Source of the DNA: a bacterium
Lineage (GTDB): Bacteria; Bacillota; Bacilli; Lactobacillales; Streptococcaceae
DNA: 53,986 bases
Direction of reading: 5' to 3'
Assembly: GCA_905221065.1 (NCBI GenBank)
Contig: CAJNBS010000012.1
Coordinates: 1 to 53,986, forward strand
The notes beneath the pieces are model-generated. The model was not told where the DNA came from, did not search any database, and worked only from the letters and a program-made list of their open reading frames with translations. Shown piece after piece: positions 1 through 8,257 of the stretch; positions within the stretch are counted from its first letter, which is position 1, and every line of letters starts with the position of its first letter. Made by a program: the position numbers and the translations under genes.

Positions 1-26
1 GGATTTTCATCGCTCTGAATATCAAA

Positions 27-53
27 AAAGAAAGGACAAATTTCGTCCTTTCT
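27..53 (-). terminator. cbpD terminator
   Basis: On the minus strand a 9-bp perfect stem (AGAAAGGAC / GTCCTTTCT) with a 7-nt loop is followed by a T-rich run. It lies about 50 nt downstream of the cbpD stop codon, as expected for an intrinsic terminator. Confidence 0.8.
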
Positions 54-103
54 CGATCTTAGCTTTTCTTCAACCCACTACAGTTGACAAAGAGCCCAAT
101 TTT

Positions 104-1201
104 CTATACTCGTTCTCCATTACTGTTTACTCTGTAGCCATCCACCGTCGTATTCACAGCTAAGGCGCCTGAAGAGTAAGAATAATACCACTTACCAGAG
201 ACTTGATACCAACCTGTTTTCATTGCCCCTGAACTATCCAGATAATACCACAGACCATTTTCCTTTAACCATCCTGTCTGCATTTCACCAGATGATTTCA
301 AATAATACCAACTAGACCCATCTTTCAGCCATCCTGTTGATTTAGAACCATTTGATTTGAAATGATACCAACTACCATTTATTTTCTTCCAACCAACAGT
401 CAGAACATCATTGGAACTACCTTCTGTTTGATTCTGCGATGACGCAACCTCCTCTAACTGAATGTAACGACGACTTCCACTATAAGATATATAACTCAAC
501 CACTTGTACCCATCTTTTTCGAGCATTTGATCATAATGAACATTCTCCCCAGGATAATAGTAATCAATCACAGTTGCGCTAGCTAGGGGCTGAGTCTTGA
601 TAGCAGACTTAGTCTTAAAATAATGTGTTCCCCCTGTTGAAACTGAGGTTTGACTATTCCCAACACTGCCACCAGCCAAATCTTTAAAATGAATAAATCC
701 TGTCATCGTATTTGCTTTTATAATTCGTTTATTATAGGCTTCTGTATAACCATAGTTATATTCTTCAATCTCAATCTGATCTCCCATTACATTTGACACC
801 CAGGCAACATGACCATAAGTTCCTGCAGTAGACCAAGCAATAGATCCAATAGCTGGTCTATTATCTACACGATACCCTTCACGACGAGCACGATAGCCCC
901 ATTCATTCGCATTTCCATAAGCAACCGGAATCTCAAAACCATTGACATTACTCAAACGAAAGGCTGCAAAAGAAGTACACTGACGAGAATACATGCGCCA
1001 CTGATCAATCTCCTGACTCCCATTTTTATAATGAGCAGGATAATCATCCCCACGCGCAATCGATCCATTCCCTCCAGAATAGGCATAGACACTATCGCTC
1101 GCTGCTAGCATCAATCCTACTACTAAAAAAGGAACAACCTTTTTAACTGATTTTCTCAAAGAAAATCCTGTCTCTGTTACTTTGAATGGTAAAACTTTCA
1201 T
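104..1201 (-). CDS. cbpD: Choline-binding murein hydrolase CbpD (competence fratricide effector)
   Basis: Secreted cell-wall hydrolase that competent streptococci release to lyse non-competent neighbours. The 365-aa protein has a long signal peptide (hydrophobic VVPFLVVGLMLAA, cleavage near VYA at about 41), then a CHAP amidase/endopeptidase domain (about 50-175) with the nucleophile in RQCTSFAAF and the histidine in GTYGHVAWV. A single SH3b-like domain follows (about 190-255), then four choline-binding repeats (GWKKINGSWYHF, GWLKDGSSWYYL, GWLKENGLWYYL, GWYQVSGKWYYS) and the closing VDGYRVNSNGERV. As I recall, pneumococcal CbpD is about 448 aa with two SH3b domains, so this is a shorter form. 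Shine-Dalgarno AAGGAGGAAGA sits just before the ATG. A SigX cin-box lies 150 nt upstream, beyond a RUP repeat. Identification is firm; the cleaved bond is not known from sequence. Confidence 0.95.
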   Translation of the reverse strand: MKVLPFKVTETGFSLRKSVKKVVPFLVVGLMLAASDSVYAYSGGNGSIARGDDYPAHYKNGSQEIDQWRMYSRQCTSFAAFRLSNVNGFEIPVAYGNANEWGYRARREGYRVDNRPAIGSIAWSTAGTYGHVAWVSNVMGDQIEIEEYNYGYTEAYNKRIIKANTMTGFIHFKDLAGGSVGNSQTSVSTGGTHYFKTKSAIKTQPLASATVIDYYYPGENVHYDQMLEKDGYKWLSYISYSGSRRYIQLEEVASSQNQTEGSSNDVLTVGWKKINGSWYHFKSNGSKSTGWLKDGSSWYYLKSSGEMQTGWLKENGLWYYLDSSGAMKTGWYQVSGKWYYSYSSGALAVNTTVDGYRVNSNGERV

Positions 1202-1223
1202 TCTTCCTCCTTGAAAATAATAT

Positions 1224-1330
1224 AGTACTCAATGAAAATTAAAGATCAAACTAGGAAGCTAGGCGCAGGCTATACTTGAGTATGGCAAGGCGAAGCTGAC
1301 GTGGTTTGAAGAGATTTTCGAAGAGTATAA
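1224..1330. repeat. RUP element (repeat unit of pneumococcus)
   Basis: A 107-bp segment begins AGTACTCAATGAAAAT and ends ATTTTCGAAGAGTATAA, with imperfect terminal inverted repeats (TACTC-N4-AAAAT type) and a TA at each edge. Sequence and length match the RUP element as I remember it, a non-coding unit thought to be mobilised in trans by the IS630-Spn1 transposase. It occupies nearly all of the space between the cbpD start codon and its cin-box, so it would be transcribed as 5' leader. Confidence 0.85.
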
Positions 1331-1354
1331 ATCGAAGATTACCTTCACTTAAAC

Positions 1355-1362
1355 TATTCGGA
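1355..1362 (-). promoter_or_regulatory. SigX cin-box for cbpD
   Basis: Minus-strand TCCGAATA fits the late-competence cin-box TNCGAATA and is directly preceded by a T-rich tract, the usual look of a SigX (ComX) promoter. CbpD is a known late competence gene. Predicted transcription would start near 1348 and run through the RUP. Confidence 0.75.
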
Positions 1363-1372
1363 GAAAAAAGAA

Positions 1373-1395
1373 AAAGTGAGAAAATTTCTCACTTT
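1373..1395 (-). terminator. Terminator of veg
   Basis: Minus-strand inverted repeat AAAGTGAGAAA / TTTCTCACTTT followed by TTTCTTTTTT, directly at the veg stop codon. The T-run doubles as the T-tract of the cbpD cin-box promoter, so the two genes are packed tightly. Confidence 0.75.
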
Positions 1396-1660
1396 AGTCA
1401 AGATAATGAATCAAATTCTTTTCTGTAAGAATATCTGAGTAAGTAAAGGACTCAACATAAACATTAGCTTGTTTATCTCCTTCAACGTTCCCAAATTCCA
1501 CGATAAATAGGGATGGATAAACTTCAATTAGCTTACCCAATCTATTTTTTTGGCGCTTACGCCCATTTTCCAAAGTCATTTCGATTACATGACCCTCATG
1601 CGCCTTGATTTCCTCTTTAATTTTTTTCATCTTAGCTACATCTGTAAATGCATCTGTCAT
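1394..1660 (-). CDS. veg: Veg family protein
   Basis: Small 88-aa protein of the Veg (DUF1021) family. The conserved core LGKLIEVYPSLFIVEF and the later FTYSDILTE line up with Bacillus subtilis Veg (ILAETYPSVFVIQL, YSYADILTE). Veg is an abundant Firmicute protein linked to biofilm formation in Bacillus; its biochemical role is unclear. The start overlaps the dnaB stop by 4 nt (ATGA), so the two are translated from one mRNA. The N-terminal 20 residues are charged and Lys-rich. Confidence 0.85.
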   Translation of the reverse strand: MTDAFTDVAKMKKIKEEIKAHEGHVIEMTLENGRKRQKNRLGKLIEVYPSLFIVEFGNVEGDKQANVYVESFTYSDILTEKNLIHYLD

Positions 1661-3015
1661 CTTATTTCCTCCCTTTTTGAGATACTTGAAAATTTATTGT
1701 ATTCTTTTTGGAAAATTAATTCCACAGTTCCACGAGCTCCACTACGGTTTTTCTCGATAATAACTTCTACCTTATTATTTGGTATGCCTTCCTCTTCTTC
1801 ACCACCACGCTCATAATAATCGTCACGATAGAGAAAGGCTACGATATCAGCGTCCTGCTCAATAGATCCAGATTCACGAATATCAGACAAGACCGGTCTC
1901 TTGTCCTGACGTTGTTCTACACCACGAGAAAGCTGACTTAGAGCAATTACTGGAACTTTCAGTTCCTTGGCTAGGATTTTCAACTGACGTGAAATTTCTG
2001 AAACTTCTTGTTGACGATTTTCTCGCCCAGTTCCCGTAATAAGCTGCAAGTAGTCTATCAAAATCAAACCAAGATTCCCAGTTTCTTGAGCCAGTTTGCG
2101 TGAACGCGAACGAATTTCCGTAATCCGAATCCCTGGTGTATCATCAATATAGATACTTGCATTGGCTAGATTCCCTTGAGCAATGGTATATTTTTGCCAT
2201 TCCTCATCAGTCAGTTGACCCGTACGAATAGAATGCGACTCAACCAACCCTTCTGCAGCCAACATACGATCCACTAGACTTTCCGCACCCATTTCGAGCG
2301 AAAAGATAGCTACCGTCTTGTCCAACTTGGTCCCAATATTCTGAGCAATATTCAAGGCAAATGCTGTCTTACCAACTGCCGGACGAGCTGCTAAGATAAT
2401 CAACTCCTCTTCATGAAGACCAGTCGTCATATGATCTAAATCACGATAGCCTGTCGCAATACCAGTAATATCGGTCGTTTGTTGCGAGCGAGCTTCCAGA
2501 TTTCCAAAGTTGACGTTCAACACATCTCGAATATTCTTAAATCCACTTCGATTTGCATTTTCACTGACATCAATCAAGCCTTTTTCTGCCTGAGCAATGA
2601 TTTCATCAGCTGGTTGTGAAGCCTCGTAAGCTTGGTTGACAGACTCTGTCAATTTTGCGATTAATCGCCGTAGCATGGCTTTTTCAGCGACAATCTTAGC
2701 ATAGTACTCCGCATTGGCAGAAGTTGGCACAGAATTGACAATCTCAACCAGGTAAGACAAGCCACCAATATTCTGTAAGTCACCTTGATTATCAAGAATA
2801 GTACGAACCGTTGTTGCATCTATAGCATCGCCACGATCGGATAAGTCAACCATAGCTTGGAAAATCAAACGATGAGCATACTTAAAAAAGTCCTGAGACT
2901 CAATATATTCTCGCACAAAAACAAGCTTACTCTCGTCAATAAAGATAGCCCCCAAAACGGATTGCTCAGCCAAGATATCTTGAGGTTGTACTCGTAACTC
3001 TTCTACTTCTGCCAT
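1657..3015 (-). CDS. dnaB: Replicative DNA helicase
   Basis: Hexameric 5'-3' helicase that unwinds DNA ahead of the replisome (named DnaC in Bacillus). 452 aa. The N-terminal helical domain (PQDILAEQSVLGAIF, about 10-110) is followed by the RecA-like domain with Walker A ARPAVGKTAFALN (about 208-220), Walker B LGLILIDYLQL (about 315) and the DnaB-specific SQLSRGVEQRQDKRPVLSDIRESGSIEQDAD (shown in two conserved blocks around residue 360-390). The C-terminus contains an acidic GGEEEEG loop common in this family. It lies 43 nt after rplI and overlaps veg. Confidence 0.97.
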   Translation of the reverse strand: MAEVEELRVQPQDILAEQSVLGAIFIDESKLVFVREYIESQDFFKYAHRLIFQAMVDLSDRGDAIDATTVRTILDNQGDLQNIGGLSYLVEIVNSVPTSANAEYYAKIVAEKAMLRRLIAKLTESVNQAYEASQPADEIIAQAEKGLIDVSENANRSGFKNIRDVLNVNFGNLEARSQQTTDITGIATGYRDLDHMTTGLHEEELIILAARPAVGKTAFALNIAQNIGTKLDKTVAIFSLEMGAESLVDRMLAAEGLVESHSIRTGQLTDEEWQKYTIAQGNLANASIYIDDTPGIRITEIRSRSRKLAQETGNLGLILIDYLQLITGTGRENRQQEVSEISRQLKILAKELKVPVIALSQLSRGVEQRQDKRPVLSDIRESGSIEQDADIVAFLYRDDYYERGGEEEEGIPNNKVEVIIEKNRSGARGTVELIFQKEYNKFSSISKREEIR

Positions 3016-3058
3016 CAGACTTCCCTTCCTTTTACAATCTTGTCAAGAAGGTGTAAAT

Positions 3059-3511
3059 TTATCCTTCTTTCACACGAAGATTGATTACACTTGTGATATC
3101 TTGATAGATTTTCACTGGCACATCAATCAAACCAACCGCTCGAATCGGAGCTTGTACTTGGATATGACGTTTATCAATCTTAATTCCAAATTGCTTTTGC
3201 AACTCTTCTGCAATCTTCTTATTGGTAATAGAACCAAAAGTACGGCCGTCTGGACCAACTTTTTCAACAAATTCTACAACAGTTTCTTCTGCTTCAAGTT
3301 GTGCTTTAATTGCTTTTGCTTCTGCAATCATCTCAGCGTGAGCTTTCTCTTCGGATTTTTGTTTACCACGAAGTTCACCTACAGCTTGAGCAGTCGCTTC
3401 TTTTGCTAGGTTCTTTTTGATAAGAAAGTTTTGCGCATACCCTGTTGGTACTTCCTTAATTTCGCCTTTTTTACCTTTTCCTTTGACATCTGCTAAAAAG
3501 ATTACTTTCAT
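3059..3511 (-). CDS. rplI: 50S ribosomal protein L9
   Basis: 150-aa L9. The N-terminal signature [20 protein letters not shown] and the [13 protein letters not shown] helix are typical, followed by a charged connecting helix (about 41-75) and the C-terminal domain with GRTFGSIT and [11 protein letters not shown]. It binds 23S rRNA at the base of the L1 stalk. The start overlaps the gdpP stop by 4 nt, so gdpP-rplI-dnaB-veg form one unit. Confidence 0.97.
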   Translation of the reverse strand: MKVIFLADVKGKGKKGEIKEVPTGYAQNFLIKKNLAKEATAQAVGELRGKQKSEEKAHAEMIAEAKAIKAQLEAEETVVEFVEKVGPDGRTFGSITNKKIAEELQKQFGIKIDKRHIQVQAPIRAVGLIDVPVKIYQDITSVINLRVKEG

Positions 3512-5481
3512 TCTTCTTTCTCCTTTTCCTTTATTTCATTTAATACAATTTCTGTCAGTTTTTCACCTGCTTCTGACAAGGTTAAATCCTTAATTTGAGC
3601 TGCTGCCAAATTAAAGTGGCCTCCACCGCCTAACTCTTCCATAATCCGTTGTACATTCAATTTACTACGACTTCGAGCTGAGATAGAGATAAACCCTTGT
3701 GTATTCTTCGCAAGAACAAAACTCGCTTCAATACCCGACATAGCTAACATGGCATCTGCAGCCTTACTAATGACAACTGTATCATAGCATTTCGAGTCCT
3801 GAGCCTCTGCTATCAATACATCTGAACCTAATTTACGCCCCTGTAAAATCAGTTCATTGACCTCACGATATTCTTCAAAATCTGTCGCAGCGATTTCTTG
3901 GATAGCAATACTATCACTTCCCCTCGTTCTGAGATAGCTAGCAACATCAAATGTCCGACTAGTCACTCTTGAGGTGAAATTTTTAGTATCCAGCATCATA
4001 CCAGCCATCAAGACACTGGCTTGCATACGACTCAGACGATTTTTCTTAGAATTCTGGAACTGAATTAATTCCGTTACCAGCTCACTAGCACTGCTTGCAC
4101 CACTTTCGATATAAGTGATAACTGCATTATCAGGAAAATCCTGATCCCTTCTGTGGTGGTCAATAACGATGGTCTGTGTAAACAAATCATAAAAATCTTT
4201 TGATAAAGTTAATGCAGTCTTTGAATGGTCTACAAGAATCAACAAAGAACGATTAGTCACCAAGCCCATTGCCTCCTTGACAGACAACAACTTCGTAACT
4301 CCTTCTTTTTCTAAGAATGAAACAGCTCGTTCAATATCTGGAGACATTTGTTCTTCGTCATAAAGAGCATAACTATTTTCAGTCACATTGCTGGCAAACA
4401 ACTGCATACCTACAGCAGAACCCAAAGCATCCATATCTAAATTTTTGTGACCAACTACAAAAACCTGATCCACACTTCGAATCTTATCTGAAATAGCTGT
4501 CATCATAGCACGCGTACGTGTACGTGTACGTTTGATTGAGGCAGCAGATCCACCACCAAAATAAACTGGATTTTTCGTTTCGTCGTTTTCCTTGACAACC
4601 ACCTGGTCGCCACCACGCACTTCAGCCAAGTTCAAGTTGAGCAATGCAACTTTCCCTATCTCATCATGATTTCCATCACCATAAGAAAATCCCATACTCA
4701 AGGTCAATGGCAACTGTCTCTGTTTCGACTCTTCTCTAAAAGCATCAATAACAGAAAATTTATCATTCATCAAGCCCTCAAGCACCGTGTAGTCCGTAAA
4801 TAGATAAAAACGATCCATACTCACTCGACGGGAGAACATGGCATGTTTACCAGCAAATTCTGAAACAAAATTGGCTACAAAACTATTGATATGACTGATA
4901 TCAGACTCCGATGTTTCATCTTCTAAATCATCATAGTTGTCAACAGAAACGATTCCAATCACAGGTCGACTCGTTACTAACTCAACAGTCGCTTCGTATT
5001 CTCCAGACACATCAAAGAAGTAAAGAACTCCAGACACCTTGTCCATATGAACCGAATAGCGGGTCTCACCTAAGGTAGCATAAGAACCTGGATTTCCTAC
5101 CGATGCCTTGATAATTGTTTGAATTAATGCCACATCAATCTCGCCCACTTCATTAGTCAAAATCAATTCAGCATAAGGATTAAACCATTCAACTTCACCT
5201 GACGACAAGTCTAATTTAATAACTCCAACAGGCATCTGTTCTAACAAGGTTGTCAAACTTTCTTCAGCTTGGTGGTTTACATACTGGATTTGTTCTACTT
5301 CACTCCTTGAGTAGTATTCTCTCTGATGGATGAACAATAAAATATATGAACCCAAAATAAGTAGCAAAAGAAATAGCGTTACCAGTGTATTCGTTACAAA
5401 AACAAGTTGCACAGATAGCACTCCGAACGCCACTATTCCTAATATTAAGGGGAAAATAGGACTTACATAAAATTTTTTCAT
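3508..5481 (-). CDS. gdpP: Cyclic-di-AMP phosphodiesterase GdpP (Pde1)
   Basis: Membrane-bound phosphodiesterase that degrades c-di-AMP. I chose the ATG at 5481 ([11 protein letters not shown]) because it has an AGAGGT Shine-Dalgarno and gives 657 aa, the length I recall for pneumococcus; an ATG at 5562 would add 27 residues and lacks a ribosome site. Two membrane segments occur in residues 7-55, then a PAS-like domain, a degenerate GGDEF domain, and the DHH/DHHA1 catalytic part with [20 protein letters not shown] and [11 protein letters not shown]. The C-terminal [12 protein letters not shown] is the DHHA1 substrate-binding motif. An (Arg-Thr) run encoded by a hexanucleotide repeat sits between the GGDEF and DHH parts. 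Confidence 0.95.
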   Translation of the reverse strand: MKKFYVSPIFPLILGIVAFGVLSVQLVFVTNTLVTLFLLLLILGSYILLFIHQREYYSRSEVEQIQYVNHQAEESLTTLLEQMPVGVIKLDLSSGEVEWFNPYAELILTNEVGEIDVALIQTIIKASVGNPGSYATLGETRYSVHMDKVSGVLYFFDVSGEYEATVELVTSRPVIGIVSVDNYDDLEDETSESDISHINSFVANFVSEFAGKHAMFSRRVSMDRFYLFTDYTVLEGLMNDKFSVIDAFREESKQRQLPLTLSMGFSYGDGNHDEIGKVALLNLNLAEVRGGDQVVVKENDETKNPVYFGGGSAASIKRTRTRTRAMMTAISDKIRSVDQVFVVGHKNLDMDALGSAVGMQLFASNVTENSYALYDEEQMSPDIERAVSFLEKEGVTKLLSVKEAMGLVTNRSLLILVDHSKTALTLSKDFYDLFTQTIVIDHHRRDQDFPDNAVITYIESGASSASELVTELIQFQNSKKNRLSRMQASVLMAGMMLDTKNFTSRVTSRTFDVASYLRTRGSDSIAIQEIAATDFEEYREVNELILQGRKLGSDVLIAEAQDSKCYDTVVISKAADAMLAMSGIEASFVLAKNTQGFISISARSRSKLNVQRIMEELGGGGHFNLAAAQIKDLTLSEAGEKLTEIVLNEIKEKEKEE

Positions 5482-5571
5482 TCCAAACCTCTTGGCACCC
5501 ATTATACCATAATAACCACCAAAAAGCGACTTTTTAAAAGTGTAATCAGTAATTCTATCCATTGTAAGAAA

Positions 5572-5600
5572 AAGGAGGTTTACAATTCAGTAAACCTACC
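5572..5600 (-). terminator. Terminator of hpf
   Basis: Minus-strand AGGTTTAC / GTAAACCT stem with a 6-nt loop followed by CCTTTTTCTT, between the hpf stop (5617) and the gdpP start (5481). Confidence 0.7.
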
Positions 5601-5616
5601 TTTACACATATTGAAA

Positions 5617-6165
5617 TTAAGATTCTTTAACTTCTAACAAACCAATTTCTCCATCTTCACGGCGATAAATCACATTGGTTGTTTGATCTTCAACATCCAC
5701 ATAGATAAAGAAATCATGTCCCAACAAATCCATTTGTAGAATAGCTTCTTCCAAATCCATTGGTTTTAAATCAATTTGTTTTGAACGAACAACTCTAGAC
5801 TGGACAACATTTGGATCTTCCACCAAAGCATCTGTAAATAATTGACTAGTTGCTACCTTATTTTTATTTTTACGCTCGATTTTTGTTTTATTTTTACGAA
5901 TCTGACGTTCAATTTTATCGGTTACAAGGTCAATTGAACCATACATATCTTGAGACACATCTTCTGCACGAAGAGTAATAGAGCCAAGCGGAATCGTTAC
6001 TTCCACTTTAGCAGTTTTTTCACGATACACCTTCAAGTTAACTCGAGCATCCAACTCTTGTTCAGCTTGAAAATACTTTTCGATCTTTTCGAGTTTAGAA
6101 ACTACATAATCACGAATTGCTTCTGTTACTTCTAGGTTTTCACCACGGATACTATATTTAATCAT
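5617..6165 (-). CDS. hpf: Ribosome hibernation promoting factor, long form
   Basis: Long-type HPF (182 aa) that dimerises 70S ribosomes into inactive 100S particles in stationary phase. The N-terminal HPF/RaiA domain (about 1-100, MIKYSIRGENLEVTEAIRDYV) carries basic residues that contact the decoding centre; a linker leads to the C-terminal dimerisation domain (about 125-180) with VRSKQIDLKPMDLEEAILQM and VIYRREDGEIGLLE. Monocistronic, with its own strong promoter and a terminator. A cre-like sequence overlaps the -10 box, suggesting CcpA control. Confidence 0.96.
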   Translation of the reverse strand: MIKYSIRGENLEVTEAIRDYVVSKLEKIEKYFQAEQELDARVNLKVYREKTAKVEVTIPLGSITLRAEDVSQDMYGSIDLVTDKIERQIRKNKTKIERKNKNKVATSQLFTDALVEDPNVVQSRVVRSKQIDLKPMDLEEAILQMDLLGHDFFIYVDVEDQTTNVIYRREDGEIGLLEVKES

Positions 6166-6206
6166 ATGAGTACCTTCTTTCTAAACATTTTTGTTTTTAT
6201 GATTTT

Positions 6207-6235
6207 ATTATAACGCTTTCATTTTATTTTTGCAA
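6207..6235 (-). promoter_or_regulatory. hpf promoter with overlapping cre-like site
   Basis: Minus-strand TTGCAA (6230-6235), 17-nt spacer, TATAAT (6207-6212). The sequence TGAAAGCGTTATAA at 6208-6221 (minus) differs from the CcpA cre consensus TGWAARCGYTWNCW at one position and covers the -10 box, which would place hpf under catabolite repression. Confidence 0.7.
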
Positions 6236-6244
6236 ATTTTTTCC

Positions 6245-6907
6245 TCATCTTACAAGGGAAAATGTTTTTACATCCTCAGCACCAGCGTCTTCCAACAATT
6301 TCTTCACACGATTGATAGTTGTTCCAGTAGTATAAATATCATCTATAAGTAGGATTTTCTTAGGAATGCTGACTCCACTTTTAATAAAGAACGGAAGTTC
6401 TGTTGCCAAGCGTTCTGAACGACTTTTAGAAGAACTGGCTCGCTCTTCTCTTTTCTCTAGTAAGTTTTGAAAAGAGAACCCTGCTGCTTCAACTAAACCT
6501 TCAACCTGATTAAATCCTCTATCAAGCAATCTTTCAGGACTTAGGGGAATTACAACAAATTGATACTCTTTGTACTTTTTCAACTCCTCACTCAAAAATG
6601 AAGCGAAAACTTTTCTTAAAAGGAAGTCTCCATCAAACTTATACCGACTAAAAAAATCTTTCATAGCTTGATTGTAAGTAAAAATCGCTCTATGGGAGAC
6701 CTCAATTCCCTCTTTACACCAAAATTGACAATCTTGACACTTTGTTGACAAGCCTGTTTTCATACAATTTGAACAGTTTTCTTCTCCAATCCTCTCAAAA
6801 GTAGAGTCACAGTCTGAGCAAAGATAAGAGTCATCATTCCTCAAAAGCAAGAGACTACTAAAAGTTAAAACAGTCTTCATAGTCTGCCCACATAACAAAC
6901 ACTTCAT
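6245..6907 (-). CDS. comFC: Competence protein ComFC (phosphoribosyltransferase-like)
   Basis: 220-aa late competence protein that partners ComFA in moving incoming single-stranded DNA into the cytoplasm. The N-terminus has a four-cysteine cluster of the zinc-ribbon kind (CLLCG, CSDC) and a second set (CSNC, CQDC), followed by a type I phosphoribosyltransferase fold with the PRPP-binding loop KILLIDDIYTTGTTINR (about 185-200). Start overlaps the comFA stop by 4 nt, so both are expressed from the comFA cin-box. Confidence 0.95.
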   Translation of the reverse strand: MKCLLCGQTMKTVLTFSSLLLLRNDDSYLCSDCDSTFERIGEENCSNCMKTGLSTKCQDCQFWCKEGIEVSHRAIFTYNQAMKDFFSRYKFDGDFLLRKVFASFLSEELKKYKEYQFVVIPLSPERLLDRGFNQVEGLVEAAGFSFQNLLEKREERASSSKSRSERLATELPFFIKSGVSIPKKILLIDDIYTTGTTINRVKKLLEDAGAEDVKTFSLVR

Positions 6908-8202
6908 AAGCCTGCCTCCTTGTTCATCTGCTGAATTTCCTTAATTGCCTTCTTGATTGAATCATTTAATCCGTCATGAAAGAAAAGCAAATCTCCTGTC
7001 GGTCTGTCCATACTCCGACCGACACGTCCACCAATCTGAATCAGACTAGACTTGGTAAACAGACGATGATTGGCCTCTACTACAAAAACATCCACACAAG
7101 GGAAGGTAACTCCACGCTCCAAGATTGTCGTACTGATAAGTATTGTCAATTCTCCATCTCGAAAAGCTTGTACTTGCTCTAATCGATCTTCTGTTACAGA
7201 AGAGACAAAACCAATTTTCTCATTTGGAAATTGCTCCTGTAAGATTTCTTTTAGCTGCTCTCCTTTCTTAATTTCTGATGCAAAAATGAGCAACGGATAA
7301 GCTGTCTTTCTCTGTTTCTCAATATAAGACTTTAACTTTGGTGACAAACGATTCTTATCCAAATAGCGATTAAAGTCCGATAACCAAACTGGCTTAGGAA
7401 TAATCAATGGATTCCCATGAAATCGTCTAGGCAAGCTCAATCTTTTTAGTTCTCCTAAACGGACTTTCCTATCTAACTCATCTGTCGAAGTCGCTGTTAA
7501 AAAGATTCTCAGCCCATTCTCCTTTACACTATTCTTGACAGCATGGTAAAGCGTTGGATTGTCAACATAAGGAAAGGCATCTACTTCATCCACTATCAGT
7601 AAATCAAAAGCTTGATAAAACTTCAATAACTGATGGGTTGTCGCAACAACTAATGGTGTTCGGAAATACGGTTCTGATTCTCCGTGTAGGAGGGCTATCT
7701 CACAAGCAAAATCATCTTGCAGGCGCTTATACAATTCCAAGCATACATCTATTCGAGGGCTGGCCAAACACACTGCACCACCCGCATTGATCACCTTAGC
7801 CACAACTTGATAAATCATTTCAGTCTTTCCAGCACCTGTCACAGCATGAACTAAAGTTGGCTCTTGATTATCTACTGCTTGAATCAGTCCCTCTGATACC
7901 TTCTCTTGAAAAGAAGTTAATTGACCACGCCATTTAAGAACATCTTGCTTCGGAAAATCCTCCTGTGGAAAATAGTATAAAGCTTGATCATTCCTAACTC
8001 TCTTCATCAGCAAGCATTCCCGACAATAGTAAGCACCGATGGGCAAATACCATTCTTCTAGAATAGTACTATCACAACGTTGACAGATAAGTTTTCCCTT
8101 CTCCTTTCTCATTGCTGGAAGTTTCTCCGCCAACTGACGTTCCTCTTCTGTTAATTCATTCTCCGTAAACAAACGACCGAGATAATTTGGATTTACTTTC
8201 AT
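6904..8202 (-). CDS. comFA: Competence protein ComFA (DNA-uptake ATPase)
   Basis: 432-aa superfamily 2 helicase-like ATPase that powers import of transforming DNA through ComEC. A zinc-finger region (CQRC...CREC, about 40-64) precedes Walker A VHAVTGAGKTEMI (about 120), the DEVD Walker B box (about 205), motif III FLTATS and motif VI QIGGRVGRSMDRPTGD. The start is unusual: the SigX cin-box ends only 7 nt before the ATG, and there is no Shine-Dalgarno at proper spacing, so the mRNA is probably leaderless or nearly so. The next in-frame Met is far inside the protein (at MRKEKGK), and the residues before it match pneumococcal ComFA from memory, so the annotated start stands. Confidence 0.96.
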   Translation of the reverse strand: MKVNPNYLGRLFTENELTEEERQLAEKLPAMRKEKGKLICQRCDSTILEEWYLPIGAYYCRECLLMKRVRNDQALYYFPQEDFPKQDVLKWRGQLTSFQEKVSEGLIQAVDNQEPTLVHAVTGAGKTEMIYQVVAKVINAGGAVCLASPRIDVCLELYKRLQDDFACEIALLHGESEPYFRTPLVVATTHQLLKFYQAFDLLIVDEVDAFPYVDNPTLYHAVKNSVKENGLRIFLTATSTDELDRKVRLGELKRLSLPRRFHGNPLIIPKPVWLSDFNRYLDKNRLSPKLKSYIEKQRKTAYPLLIFASEIKKGEQLKEILQEQFPNEKIGFVSSVTEDRLEQVQAFRDGELTILISTTILERGVTFPCVDVFVVEANHRLFTKSSLIQIGGRVGRSMDRPTGDLLFFHDGLNDSIKKAIKEIQQMNKEAGL

Positions 8203-8209
8203 ACTTCTT

Positions 8210-8217
8210 TATTCGTA
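8210..8217 (-). promoter_or_regulatory. SigX cin-box for comFA-comFC
   Basis: Perfect late-competence cin-box TACGAATA on the minus strand, preceded by TTTT. It is only 7 nt from the comFA ATG. Confidence 0.9.
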
Positions 8218-8245
8218 AAAACTAGCACTTTGGATGATTTTTTAG

Positions 8246-8251
8246 TACAAT
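8246..8251 (+). promoter_or_regulatory. Candidate -10 box of yigZ
   Basis: TACAAT ends 6 nt before the yigZ ATG (8258). No clear -35 box is present. If used, transcription would begin at or next to the start codon. Confidence 0.4.
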
Positions 8252-8257
8252 TAAATC

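Noticed and set aside
7554..7790. Plus-strand frames inside comFA
   Set aside because: They overlap conserved helicase motifs in the opposite strand and lack ribosome sites.
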